DNA from: Flavobacterium hibisci
GTDB taxonomy: Bacteria > Bacteroidota > Bacteroidia > Flavobacteriales > Flavobacteriaceae
Reading direction: 5' to 3'
Length of the DNA: 64,000 nt
Assembly (NCBI RefSeq): GCF_020026925.1
Contig: NZ_JAIQDW010000011.1
Location: 105,166-169,165, forward strand
Shown piece after piece: positions 42,066 to 51,191 of this stretch (the stretch's first letter is position 1; each line of letters opens with the position of its first letter). The translations under genes were made by a program, and so were the position numbers. The notes below the pieces were generated by a model that was not told the DNA's origin, did not search any database, and saw nothing but the letters and a program-made list of their open reading frames with translations.

Positions 42066-42939
42066 TTTAAAAAGCTATTTAAATCTTCATTTAATAGTTT
42101 TTATATGGGGATTTACGGCTATTCTTGGGGCTTTGATTACTATTGATGCCGATAATCTGGTTTGGTACAGAATGTTGTTGGCTTTAATTTTTTTAGGTGC
42201 TTTTATTATTTATAAAAAACAATCTTTTCACGTTCCGGTAAAGGAACTTTTTAAGTTGGTTTTTGTAGGCTTGTTAATTGCGCTGCATTGGATATTCTTT
42301 TTTAAAGCTATTCACGTTTCAAACGTTTCGATTACGCTTTCCATATTTTCATTAGGTGCTTTTTTTGCTTCATTGTTAGAGCCGCTTTTCTACGGAAGAA
42401 AAATATTGTGGTACGAAGTTTTTTTCGGACTAATCATTATAGCAGGATTAGCTTTGATACTACAGGTAGAAATAAGATATCTTACAGGGGTTTATTATGC
42501 ATTGGCATCTATCATATTAGGAGTTGTATTTACTTTACTAAATGGTAAATTAATCTCAGATCATGAGCCTTCGCTTATAACATTTTATGAATTTGGTGCT
42601 GGCGTTTTCTTTATCTCTCTTTATTTTTTAATACAGGGAAAATTTAGCGTAGATTTTTTTACGATCTCATTAAATAATTGGGCTTTATTGCTCATTTTAG
42701 CTTCGGTTTGTACGGCTTATGCGTTTACAGCTTCTGTAAAAGTAATGCAGCGCTTAACACCTTATACCGTTATGTTAACTACTAATTTAGAGCCTGTTTA
42801 CGGAATTATACTGGCTTATTTTATACTTGGCGGAAAAGAAAAGATGAGTGCTGAATTTTATATTGGAGCGCTGATCATTGTAATTACGGTTATTTTAAAT
42901 GGTGTTTTCAAACATTCTCAAAACAAGAAAAAAAAGTAA
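42052..42939 (+). CDS. EamA/DMT family membrane transporter
   Basis: Using the ATG at 42052 gives 295 residues; the frame opens 36 nt earlier inside the permease gene. About ten hydrophobic segments form two EamA repeats: LHLIVFIWGFTAILGALI at the start, LVWYRMLLALIFLGAFII, ALHWIFFFKAIHVSNVSITL, then in the second half TAYAFTASVKVMQRLTPY and NLEPVYGIILAYFILG. These exporters carry metabolites or amino acids; substrate unknown. Start and stop overlap with the upstream gene suggests translational coupling. Confidence 0.9.
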   Translation: MRNDNLKSYLNLHLIVFIWGFTAILGALITIDADNLVWYRMLLALIFLGAFIIYKKQSFHVPVKELFKLVFVGLLIALHWIFFFKAIHVSNVSITLSIFSLGAFFASLLEPLFYGRKILWYEVFFGLIIIAGLALILQVEIRYLTGVYYALASIILGVVFTLLNGKLISDHEPSLITFYEFGAGVFFISLYFLIQGKFSVDFFTISLNNWALLLILASVCTAYAFTASVKVMQRLTPYTVMLTTNLEPVYGIILAYFILGGKEKMSAEFYIGALIIVITVILNGVFKHSQNKKKK

Positions 42940-42987
42940 TCTTTTACTTATTTATAAATTACGTAATAATACTTTAGTGTGAATTAT

Positions 42988-43018
42988 TTACACCAATGAT
43001 ATAATATTTTTATATTTG
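42988..43018 (+). promoter_or_regulatory. Candidate promoter of accA
   Basis: TATATTTG at 43011-43018 fits the -7 consensus, with TTTA ending 20 nt upstream, 32 nt before the ATG. Confidence 0.5.
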
Positions 43019-43050
43019 CGGTTCGATTTAAAAACAAAATTCAAAAATCC

Positions 43051-44004
43051 ATGGAATATTTAGATTTTGAGCTTCCAATCAAAGAACTTGAAGAACAGCT
43101 GGAAAAGTGTGTTATAATTGGAAAAGAATCTGATGTTGATGTAACACCTACCTGTAAGGAAATCAACAAAAAATTAGAGCAAACTAAAAAAGAAATATAT
43201 AAAAATCTTACCGCCTGGCAGCGTGTACAATTGTCAAGGCATCCAAACAGACCTTATACTTTAGATTATATCAGAGCAATCTGCGGAGATACATTCTTAG
43301 AACTTCACGGAGATCGTGGATTTAAAGATGATAAAGCAATGGTTGGCGGATTAGGAAAAATAAACGGTCAGTCGTTTATGATTGTGGGCCAGCAAAAAGG
43401 TTTTAATACAAAAACACGTCAGTACCGTAATTTTGGTATGGCAAATCCCGAGGGATATCGTAAAGCTTTGCGTTTGATGAAAATGGCAGAGAAATTTGGA
43501 ATCCCGGTTTTAACTTTGGTTGACACCCCGGGTGCATATCCTGGGCTTGAAGCAGAAGAAAGAGGACAGGGAGAAGCTATTGCCAGAAATATTTTTGAAA
43601 TGGTTCGTTTGAAAGTGCCAATTATTACTATTATTGTTGGAGAAGGTGCTTCCGGAGGAGCTTTAGGAATAGGTGTTGGAGACAGGGTTTATATGTTAGA
43701 GAATACCTGGTATTCTGTTATTTCTCCTGAATCGTGTTCTTCTATTTTATGGAAAAGCTGGGAGTATAAAGAGCGTGCGGCAGAAGCTTTAAAGTTAACT
43801 TCATCTGATATGAAAAAGCAAAAATTAGTGGATGATGTTATTCCGGAACCACTTGGTGGGGCACATTATGACAGGGAAACTACTTTTAAAACTGTAGCAG
43901 AATATATTACCAAAGGATATAATGAACTGAAAGATTTATCAACAGCCGATTTAATTGCCCAGAGAATGGACAAATACAGTAATATGGGCGAGTATAAAGA
44001 ATAA
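43051..44004 (+). CDS. accA: Acetyl-CoA carboxylase carboxyltransferase subunit alpha
   Basis: This 317-residue cytoplasmic subunit works with AccD to move the carboxyl group from biotin to acetyl-CoA in fatty acid synthesis. The N-terminal helical part ([15 protein letters not shown]) is followed by the crotonase-type core: [67 protein letters not shown] (oxyanion region), [17 protein letters not shown] and [14 protein letters not shown]. Length is normal. It has its own promoter and terminator. Confidence 0.96.
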   Translation: MEYLDFELPIKELEEQLEKCVIIGKESDVDVTPTCKEINKKLEQTKKEIYKNLTAWQRVQLSRHPNRPYTLDYIRAICGDTFLELHGDRGFKDDKAMVGGLGKINGQSFMIVGQQKGFNTKTRQYRNFGMANPEGYRKALRLMKMAEKFGIPVLTLVDTPGAYPGLEAEERGQGEAIARNIFEMVRLKVPIITIIVGEGASGGALGIGVGDRVYMLENTWYSVISPESCSSILWKSWEYKERAAEALKLTSSDMKKQKLVDDVIPEPLGGAHYDRETTFKTVAEYITKGYNELKDLSTADLIAQRMDKYSNMGEYKE

Positions 44005-44023
44005 ATTCATATTAAATGATATT

Positions 44024-44057
44024 AAATCCGAAGCCTTACAGTTTCGGATTTTTTTTT
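44024..44057 (+). terminator. Rho-independent terminator after accA
   Basis: AAATCCGAA at 44024-44032 pairs with TTCGGATTT at 44043-44051, followed by T-run. Confidence 0.85.
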
Positions 44058-44144
44058 GGTTATGAACAAAAAAGACTTACTTATAAACAAATATTACTTA
44101 TAACTAGATAGTAATGTTTTTTTAAATTTCGCTAATTTCGCTAA

Positions 44145-45689
44145 ATGGAAAATTTCAAAAATATAAACCCTGTAAAGGTAGATAAAACCACCATAATTAA
44201 TTTAGAAAAAGGAAAACTACCACCACAAGCGCTTGATTTAGAGGAGGCTGTCCTTGGCGCAATGATGATTGATAAAAAGGGGGTAGATGATGTAATTGAT
44301 ATTTTACAGCCTGATGCATTTTATAAAGATGCTCATAAATATATTTTTGAAGCTATTATTCAGCTTTTTACAGAAACGCAGCCTATTGACTTGCTTACCG
44401 TTTCCAGCCAGTTAAAAAAGAATGGAAAATTAGAGTTAGCCGGAGGCGACTTTTATTTGATTCAGCTGACTCAAAAAATTGCTTCTTCTGCACATATCGA
44501 ATTTCACTCCCGAATCATTCTTCAGAAGTTTATCCAACGAAGTTTAATTAGAATTTCATCTGAAATTATTGAAGCATCGTATGATGAAACTACAGACGTT
44601 TTTGATTTATTAGACCAGGCCGAATCGAAACTATATGAAGTAACTCAGGGAAATATCAAACGTAGTTCTGAAACAGCACAGAGTTTAGTTTTACAAGCTA
44701 AAAAGAAAATTGAAGAGATTTCTAAAAAAGAGGGATTGAGTGGTGTTGAAACTGGTTTTACGAATTTAGATAAGCTAACTTCAGGATGGCAGCCTAGTGA
44801 TTTAATTATCATTGCGGCCAGACCAGCAATGGGAAAAACAGCATTTGTACTTTCTATGGCCAGAAATATTGCTATACAATACGGACACGGGGTAGCTTTG
44901 TTCTCTTTGGAGATGGCATCAGTTCAGTTGATTACCAGGTTGATTTCATCTGAAACAGGATTGTCATCAGAGAAATTACGTACTGGAAAACTGGAACCTC
45001 ATGAGTGGACCATGTTGAGTACCAAAGTAAAAGACTTAGAAAAAGCGCCTTTGTTTATTGATGATACCCCATCGCTCTCTATTTTTGATTTAAGAGCAAA
45101 ATGCCGTCGTTTAGCTTCGCAACACGGTATTAAAATCATTATTATTGATTATTTGCAGTTGATGACTGCTGGAGGAAATAATAAAGGAGGAGGAAATCGT
45201 GAGCAGGAAATTTCGACAATTTCCCGAAACTTAAAAGCATTAGCAAAGGAACTTAATGTGCCTGTAATTGCACTTTCTCAGCTATCTCGTGCTGTAGAAA
45301 CCCGTGGATCCAGTAAACGACCACTGTTATCAGATCTTCGTGAATCTGGAGCTATTGAGCAGGATGCCGATATCGTTTCGTTTTTATATCGACCAGAATA
45401 TTACAAAATTGATGAATGGGATGATGATGAGGCATCGCCAACAGCTGGCCAGGCAGAAATTATGATCGCTAAGCACCGTAATGGAGGTATTGAAAACATT
45501 CGATTAAAATTTTTAGGACATCTTGGTAAATTTGATAACCTGGATGATTTTTCAGGAAGTTACGATGATCTGCCATCAAAAATGAATCATGATGATAATC
45601 AGTATATCACTAAAAATCTGCCGTCTGCAAATGAAGCTTTCGGAAGTAATCTGAATGAAGATGATGATGATAGCGATGTGCCGTTTTAA
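44145..45689 (+). CDS. dnaB: Replicative DNA helicase DnaB
   Basis: This 514-residue protein unwinds DNA at the replication fork as a hexamer. The N-terminal domain (LPPQALDLEEAVLGAMMIDK, about 25-130) binds primase and neighbours. After a linker the RecA-like core (about 190-470) shows GVETGFTNLDKLTSGWQPSD, Walker A IIAARPAMGKTAF, LFSLEMASVQLITRL, Walker B IIIIDYLQLM, ALSQLSRAVETR and the DLRESGAIEQDADIV arginine-finger region. The C-terminus is acidic (NEDDDDSDVPF). No intein is present. A strong terminator follows. Confidence 0.97.
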   Translation: MENFKNINPVKVDKTTIINLEKGKLPPQALDLEEAVLGAMMIDKKGVDDVIDILQPDAFYKDAHKYIFEAIIQLFTETQPIDLLTVSSQLKKNGKLELAGGDFYLIQLTQKIASSAHIEFHSRIILQKFIQRSLIRISSEIIEASYDETTDVFDLLDQAESKLYEVTQGNIKRSSETAQSLVLQAKKKIEEISKKEGLSGVETGFTNLDKLTSGWQPSDLIIIAARPAMGKTAFVLSMARNIAIQYGHGVALFSLEMASVQLITRLISSETGLSSEKLRTGKLEPHEWTMLSTKVKDLEKAPLFIDDTPSLSIFDLRAKCRRLASQHGIKIIIIDYLQLMTAGGNNKGGGNREQEISTISRNLKALAKELNVPVIALSQLSRAVETRGSSKRPLLSDLRESGAIEQDADIVSFLYRPEYYKIDEWDDDEASPTAGQAEIMIAKHRNGGIENIRLKFLGHLGKFDNLDDFSGSYDDLPSKMNHDDNQYITKNLPSANEAFGSNLNEDDDDSDVPF

Positions 45690-45711
45690 AAGTTAATTCA
45701 GATTTATTATA

Positions 45712-45752
45712 AAAAGAAAGGGAAAAATCATTTGATTTTTCCCTTTCTTAAT
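45712..45752 (+). terminator. Bidirectional terminator between dnaB and the SprB-repeat gene
   Basis: AAGAAAGGGAAAAATCA (45714-45730) pairs with the TGATTTTTCCCTTTCTT stretch at 45733-45749, around a 2-nt loop, followed by TTAATTT. The gene on the minus strand ends 30 nt further on. Confidence 0.85.
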
Positions 45753-45781
45753 TTAAACTAATTTATAAAACCTTTTTTGAA

Positions 45782-48700
45782 TTATTTTTTCAGAATCAAT
45801 TTGTGTGTAATTGTTTTGTTTCCTTGCTTTTCGTTAACAAAATACACACCATCAGCAAGACTTTCAATATTAAAAGTATTAATTACTTCAGATGAAACTT
45901 TTTCAGTTTTTACTGTTTGTCCTAATTGATTGACAATATTTAAATCAGCATCATAATCAGATTCAATATTTAATATTCCCTTGCTTGGATTCGGATATAT
46001 TACAAATTTAGATTTTGCTTCAAAATCAGGATTATCTAATGTAGTTACATTTACACATGTTGATATTACACTACATAATCCAACGGTTACCACAACTGCA
46101 TAAGAACCAACAGCTGTTGGAGTAAATGATTGCCCGTTTTCACCTATTAATATAGTAGCAGGACATTGAATCCATTGGTATATTGCACCTGACTGATTGG
46201 CAGTTATAGTTGCTCCAACAAGTGTAGTTGTTGAATCTAAAGCTGCCGGTTGTGTAATAGTAAAGTTACGGGTAGTTGTACATGCATTAGCATCTGTTAT
46301 TGTTACGGTATAGTTTCCTGGGGCAAGTCCGGTTGCCGTAGCAGCTGTTCCTCCTGAAGGAGCCCAAGAATAGGTATATGTACCAGTACCCCCTGAAGCA
46401 ACTACAGAAGCAGTTCCGTTCGATCCCCCATTGCATGACACATTGGTTTGTGAAGTAGTTGCAGTAATAGCTGTGGGCTGTGTAATGGTAAAGTTGCGTG
46501 TTGCCGTACATGCATTAGCATCTGTTATAGTTACGGTATAGTTTCCTGGAGCAAGTCCGGTTGCCGTAGCAGCTGTTCCTCCTGAAGGTGACCAGGAATA
46601 AGTATATGTACCAGCACCACCTGAAGCGGTTACAGAAGCAGTTCCGTTAGTTCCTCCATTGCATGACACATTGGTTTGTGAAGTAGTTGCTGTAATAGCT
46701 GTAGGCTGTGTTATGGTAAAGTTGCGTGTTGCAGTACATGCATTAGCATCTGTTATTGTTACGGTATAGTTTCCTGGAGCAAGTCCGGTTGCCGTAGCAG
46801 CTGTTCCCCCTGAAGGTGACCAAGAATAGGTATATGTACCAGCACCACCTGAAGCAGTTACAGAAGCAGTTCCGTTAGTTCCTCCGTTGCATGATACATT
46901 GGTCTGAGACCCAGTTGTAGTGATTGCCGTTGGTTGTGTAATGGTAAAGTTGCGTGTTGCAGTACATGCATTAGCATCTGTTATTGTTACGGTATAGTTT
47001 CCTGAGGCAAGTCCGGTTGCCGTAGCAGCTGTACCCCCTGAAGGTGACCAGGAATAGGTATATGTACCAGTACCCCCTGAAGCAACTACAGAAACAGTTC
47101 CGTTCGATCCTCCATTGCATGACACATTGGTTTGTGAAGTAGTTGCTGTAATAGCTGTAGGCTGTGTAATTGTAAAGTTACGGGTAGTAGCACATGCATT
47201 AGCATCCGTTATTGTTACGGTATAGTTTCCTGGAGCAAGTCCGGTTGCCGTAGCAGCTGTTCCTCCTAAAGGAGCCCATGAATAGGTATATCCACCAGCT
47301 CCACCTGAAACAGTTACAGAAGCAGTTCCGTTCGATCCTCCATTGCATGACACATTGGTTTGTGAAGTAGTTGCTGTAATAGCTGTAGGCTGTGTTATGG
47401 TAAAGTTGCGTGTTGCAGTACATGCATTAGCATCTGTTATTGTTACGGTATAGTTTCCTGGAGCAAGTCCGGTTGCTGTAGCAGCTGTTCCTCCTGAAGG
47501 AGACCATGAATAGGTATATCCACCAGTACCCCCTGAAGCAACTACAGAAGCAGTTCCATTCGATCCTCCATTGCATGACACATTGGTCTGTGAACCTGTT
47601 GTGGTGATTGCTGTTGGCTGTGTTATTGTAAAGTTGCGTGTTGCAGTACATGCATTAGCATCCGTTATTGTTACGGTATAGTTTCCTGCAGCAAGTCCGG
47701 TTGCTGTAGCAGCTGTTCCTCCTGAAGGAGACCATGAATAGGTATATCCACCAGCTCCACCTGAAACAGTTACAGAAGCAGTTCCGTTAGTTCCTCCGTT
47801 GCATGATACATTGGTTTGTGAAGTAGTTGCTGTAATAGCTGTAGGCTGTGTTATGGTAAAGTTGCGTGTTGCAGTACATGCATTAGCATCCGTGATTGTT
47901 ACGGTATAGTTTCCTGGGGCAAGTCCGGTTGCTGTAGCAGCTGTTCCTCCTGAAGGAGACCATGAATAGGTATATCCACCAGCTCCACCTGAAACAGTTA
48001 CAGAAGCAGTTCCGTTAGTTCCTCCGTTGCATGATACATTGGTCTGTGAACCTGTTGTGGTGATTGCTGTTGGCTGTGTTATGGTAAAGTTGCGTGTTGC
48101 AGTACATGCATTAGCATCCGTTATTGTTACGGTATAGTTTCCTGCAGCAAGTCCGGTTGCTGTAGCAGCTGTTCCTCCTGAAGGAGACCAGGAATAGGTA
48201 TATGCACCAGCTCCACCTGAAGCAGTTACAGAAGCAGTTCCGTTCGATCCCCCATTACATGACACATTGGTCTGTGAACCTGTTGTGGTGATTGCTGTTG
48301 GTTGTGTTATGGTAAAGTTGCGTGTTGCAGTACATGCATTAGCATCCGTTATTGTTACGGTATAGTTTCCTGGAGCAAGTCCGGTTGCTGTAGCAGCTGT
48401 TCCTCCTGAAGGAGACCAGGAATAGGTATATGTACCAGTACCCCCTGAAGCAACTACAGAAGCAGTTCCGTTAGTTCCTCCGTTGCATGATACATTGGTT
48501 TGTGAAGTAGTTGCTGTAATAGCTGTAGGCTGTGTTATGGTAAAGTTGCGTGTTGCAGTACATGCATTAGCATCTGTTATTGTTACGGTATAGTTTCCTG
48601 CAGCAAGTCCGGTTGCCGTAGCAGCTGTTCCCCCTGAAGGAGACCATGAATAGGTATATGTACCAGTACCTCCTGAAGCGGTTACAGAAGCAGTTCCGTT

Positions 48701-50245
48701 AGTTCCTCCATTGCATGACACATTGGTCTGTGAACCTGTTGTGGTGATTGCCGTTGGCTGTGTTATGGTAAAGTTGCGTGTTGCAGTACATGCATTAGCA
48801 TCTGTTATGGTTACGGTATAGTTTCCTGGAGCAAGTCCGGTTGCCGTAGCAGCTGTTCCCCCTGAAGGTGACCAAGAATAGGTATATGTACCAGTACCAC
48901 CTGAAGCGGTTACAGAAGCAGTTCCGTTAGTTCCTCCATTGCATGACACATTGGTCTGTGAACCTGTTGTGGTGATTGCCGTTGGCTGTGTTATGGTAAA
49001 GTTCTTTGTAATTTGTGTTAATTCGCCATCTGTTATTGTTACAGTATAGTTTCCTGCAATAAGACCAGTTGCTGTAGCAGATGTTCCTCCTGAAGGTGAC
49101 CAGGAATAGGTATAAGGTGCCACTCCACTAGAGGCTGTTACGCTTGCGACTCCAGTAGCCCCTCCATTACAGGCTATATTTGTTTGAGATGTAGTCGCTG
49201 ATAAAGCGGCATTCGTAGTAAATGTTAAATCCGAACCATAACTTGTTCCTGCTGAATTAATGGCATATGCTCTAAAGTGTACAAGTGTCCCTGCCGGTAA
49301 TGAAGGAATAACTGCACTAAAAATTCCTATTCCAGTTCCGTTTGTAATTTTGTTATTTGAAGTAGTAGGATTGCTCGTTGTTGCCCAAACAATTCCTCTT
49401 TCTGTCACAGTATCACCTCCATCAGCAGTAACATTTCCTCCCAATGTAGCTTTTAAAGCCCCTATTCCAATCGCTGCAGTTGTAGTAACTGTTGGCAGTA
49501 CGACTGTAGGTGCCTCAAATAATCTAAAATCATCTATTCCCCATTCTTCGTTGTTTCCTTCAGAAAATACGCGAATTCTTAAGCTTAAAAGATTTCCTGT
49601 ACCGGCAATAGTTTTGCTAAATTCGCCAAAAACGTTCGTCAATTGTGTACCATCTCCACAACCATTGCCATCGGTATCTTCGAATAAATATTTATCTACC
49701 CCGTTTGCGGCACTACCTCTGTTAAAAAAACGGATTAAGCTGTTATATGCACCTCCATCAATACTGTATTCAACAATAATGTAATCTGTATTGGTTGTTC
49801 CAACTCCACTGGCACAGGCATTTGTGTTATCCCAAGGTTCATTGGTACTTGCAGCAGCAATTAAACCCTTGAAACTTAATCCCGTTCTTCCGGTGATTGG
49901 AATTCCTGTCCATTCGATTTGGAGTTCATTATTAGGGCTATTTGTAGCTGCTCCTTGTGCACCACTTGTAATAAAACCAGTGCCCGCAGCATTATGATCT
50001 TCTCCAGCCCAAAAGTATGTTCCTTGTTTTCCGGTAAAAGGAACAATTTGCTGTATTGTAGAACCATCGGTTAACTTGAAATAACTAGCGCTAGGGGAAG
50101 TAGTTCCTCCATTTTCTTCAGGAACTCTAAGTCCGCTGGTAGGTGCTCCTTCAAAATTGTCGCTCCAAAACTGTGTTTGTGCACTTCCCCTTATCCACGA
50201 AAGGAAAAGTAACATTGAAAAAATTAAAGTAAAGTTTTTTTTCAT
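45782..50245 (-). CDS. Giant SprB-repeat surface protein, T9SS type A sorting domain
   Basis: This 1487-residue protein has a signal peptide (FTLIFSMLLFLSWIRGSAQ). About 22-245 is a lectin-like beta-sandwich (FWSDNFEGAPTSGL, EWGIDDFRLFEAP). About 250-345 is a fibronectin-like domain (TERGIVWATTSNPTTSNN). About 350-420 is one divergent SprB repeat, followed by twelve 76-residue SprB repeats (QTNVSCNGGTNGTASVTASG ... NYTVTITDANACTATRNF), each with two Cys. Next come an Ig-like segment and a type A T9SS sorting domain (FVIYPNPSKGILNIE ... ADGVYFVN). It is probably an adhesin of the SprB kind exported by T9SS. It starts 11 nt after the formyltransferase gene, so it appears to be the last gene of the tail-collar operon. 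Confidence 0.93.
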   Translation of the reverse strand: MKKNFTLIFSMLLFLSWIRGSAQTQFWSDNFEGAPTSGLRVPEENGGTTSPSASYFKLTDGSTIQQIVPFTGKQGTYFWAGEDHNAAGTGFITSGAQGAATNSPNNELQIEWTGIPITGRTGLSFKGLIAAASTNEPWDNTNACASGVGTTNTDYIIVEYSIDGGAYNSLIRFFNRGSAANGVDKYLFEDTDGNGCGDGTQLTNVFGEFSKTIAGTGNLLSLRIRVFSEGNNEEWGIDDFRLFEAPTVVLPTVTTTAAIGIGALKATLGGNVTADGGDTVTERGIVWATTSNPTTSNNKITNGTGIGIFSAVIPSLPAGTLVHFRAYAINSAGTSYGSDLTFTTNAALSATTSQTNIACNGGATGVASVTASSGVAPYTYSWSPSGGTSATATGLIAGNYTVTITDGELTQITKNFTITQPTAITTTGSQTNVSCNGGTNGTASVTASGGTGTYTYSWSPSGGTAATATGLAPGNYTVTITDANACTATRNFTITQPTAITTTGSQTNVSCNGGTNGTASVTASGGTGTYTYSWSPSGGTAATATGLAAGNYTVTITDANACTATRNFTITQPTAITATTSQTNVSCNGGTNGTASVVASGGTGTYTYSWSPSGGTAATATGLAPGNYTVTITDANACTATRNFTITQPTAITTTGSQTNVSCNGGSNGTASVTASGGAGAYTYSWSPSGGTAATATGLAAGNYTVTITDANACTATRNFTITQPTAITTTGSQTNVSCNGGTNGTASVTVSGGAGGYTYSWSPSGGTAATATGLAPGNYTVTITDANACTATRNFTITQPTAITATTSQTNVSCNGGTNGTASVTVSGGAGGYTYSWSPSGGTAATATGLAAGNYTVTITDANACTATRNFTITQPTAITTTGSQTNVSCNGGSNGTASVVASGGTGGYTYSWSPSGGTAATATGLAPGNYTVTITDANACTATRNFTITQPTAITATTSQTNVSCNGGSNGTASVTVSGGAGGYTYSWAPLGGTAATATGLAPGNYTVTITDANACATTRNFTITQPTAITATTSQTNVSCNGGSNGTVSVVASGGTGTYTYSWSPSGGTAATATGLASGNYTVTITDANACTATRNFTITQPTAITTTGSQTNVSCNGGTNGTASVTASGGAGTYTYSWSPSGGTAATATGLAPGNYTVTITDANACTATRNFTITQPTAITATTSQTNVSCNGGTNGTASVTASGGAGTYTYSWSPSGGTAATATGLAPGNYTVTITDANACTATRNFTITQPTAITATTSQTNVSCNGGSNGTASVVASGGTGTYTYSWAPSGGTAATATGLAPGNYTVTITDANACTTTRNFTITQPAALDSTTTLVGATITANQSGAIYQWIQCPATILIGENGQSFTPTAVGSYAVVVTVGLCSVISTCVNVTTLDNPDFEAKSKFVIYPNPSKGILNIESDYDADLNIVNQLGQTVKTEKVSSEVINTFNIESLADGVYFVNEKQGNKTITHKLILKK
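46238..48973 (-). repeat. Twelve tandem 228-bp SprB repeat units
   Basis: Codon boundaries place exactly 12 x 228 bp here (2736 bp). Units differ at only a few positions: TTTGSQ or TATTSQ at the start, GGTNG or GGSNG, VTASG/VTVSG/VVASG, GTYTY/GGYTY/GAYTY, LAPG/LAAG/LASG. Near-identity also holds at third codon positions, pointing to recent duplication or gene conversion. A thirteenth, older unit precedes them (48974-49201). Confidence 0.95.
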
Positions 50246-50256
50246 GATTACATTAT

Positions 50257-51189
50257 TTAATTTGTTAATAATTTTTTTAATGCCAGGTTTTTAGATAATG
50301 AAAATTGATTGGCTGTCATAATGCCTTCATCAGTACTAAGCATGGTAATTGCAATTTGTTTGTTGTCTTCACATGCTATATTTATGGTATCAGTTATTGT
50401 TACTATTGTTCCGGGTAGATTATTATGAGATTCATCTAATATAGAAGCCATAATTATTTTAACCTGCTCTCCTAATAATGTGGCATCTGCACCTGTATTC
50501 CAGGGATTGCATGCATTAATGAGTGCAATAATCTCGTCTGCTGACATCTGTTTCCAATTAATATAAGTATCAGAAAGTTCTGGCTTCTCGTAATAATAAG
50601 CCAAAGTTTCATCTTGCGGTTGATTAGGAATACTACTGGCAAATTGCAACATGTTTGCCATATTTAAAGTTACCTGAGCCAGACGCTCACTTAATCTGAT
50701 AGTTAATTTTCCATAAGTGTCTGCTTCTTCAATAGCTATAGGGTCGTTAAAAATTATATTTCCTTCATCAAATTTTGAATTCATAAAATGTGCACAGATA
50801 GCAGTTTCTGTTTCCTGATTTTTTAAAACCTCAAAAATGGGCATTACACCACGATATTGAGGTAATGGTCCAGGATGAAAATTGATGAATTTTTCATGTC
50901 CGTAGGACAGAATAGTTTTCGGAAGGAGAAATGGAAAAGAAATACAAAATATATAATCAGGCTGGACTGTATCAATCCAGGTTCTCATTTCGTGAATACT
51001 TTTTTTATCTGGAAAAGATTTAAAACTTATGTTACTTTCTTCTGATTCTCTTTCCAAAGCATCTATAATCATATTACTGCCTTTGCCGATACCAATTCCG
51101 CATATAAATTTTTCATATGCCAGTAACTGCAATGAAGGAAAAGCAAATTTTCCACCACATAATATGATTATTTTTATTTTGTCTTCCAT
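50257..51189 (-). CDS. Formyltransferase-family protein (Fmt/ArnA-like)
   Basis: Starting at the ATG at 51187-51189, two nt after the upstream stop, the protein has 310 residues; an upstream TTG is less likely. The N-terminal formyltransferase fold shows IIILCGGKFAFPSLQLL, the catalytic triad region FINFHPGPLPQYRGVMPIFE (Asn-x-His) and KFDEGNIIF (Asp), as in enzymes using 10-formyl-tetrahydrofolate. A C-terminal domain of about 215-310 (YINWKQMSADEIIALINACN) resembles Fmt/ArnA C-domains. It is unlikely to be the housekeeping Met-tRNA enzyme given its setting and divergence. The acceptor, perhaps an amino-sugar or amino acid, is unknown. It lies between a binding-fold protein gene and the giant adhesin gene. 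Confidence 0.82.
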   Translation of the reverse strand: MEDKIKIIILCGGKFAFPSLQLLAYEKFICGIGIGKGSNMIIDALERESEESNISFKSFPDKKSIHEMRTWIDTVQPDYIFCISFPFLLPKTILSYGHEKFINFHPGPLPQYRGVMPIFEVLKNQETETAICAHFMNSKFDEGNIIFNDPIAIEEADTYGKLTIRLSERLAQVTLNMANMLQFASSIPNQPQDETLAYYYEKPELSDTYINWKQMSADEIIALINACNPWNTGADATLLGEQVKIIMASILDESHNNLPGTIVTITDTINIACEDNKQIAITMLSTDEGIMTANQFSLSKNLALKKLLTN

Positions 51190-51191
51190 AA

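Noticed and set aside
46287..47651. Recurring short open frames on the minus strand inside the SprB array (e.g. 46287-46511, 47199-47423, 47427-47651)
   Set aside because: They are out-of-frame readings of the same repeat unit, rich in Cys, Tyr and Arg, and recur with the 228-bp period.
46238..48973. Regular repeats as a CRISPR array
   Set aside because: The 228-bp units are in-frame protein repeats of an SprB-type adhesin with no spacers.
49260..49784. A 174-codon plus-strand frame inside the SprB-repeat adhesin gene
   Set aside because: It lies antisense to a lectin/fibronectin-like region with good protein features, and the translation has no recognisable domain or start context.
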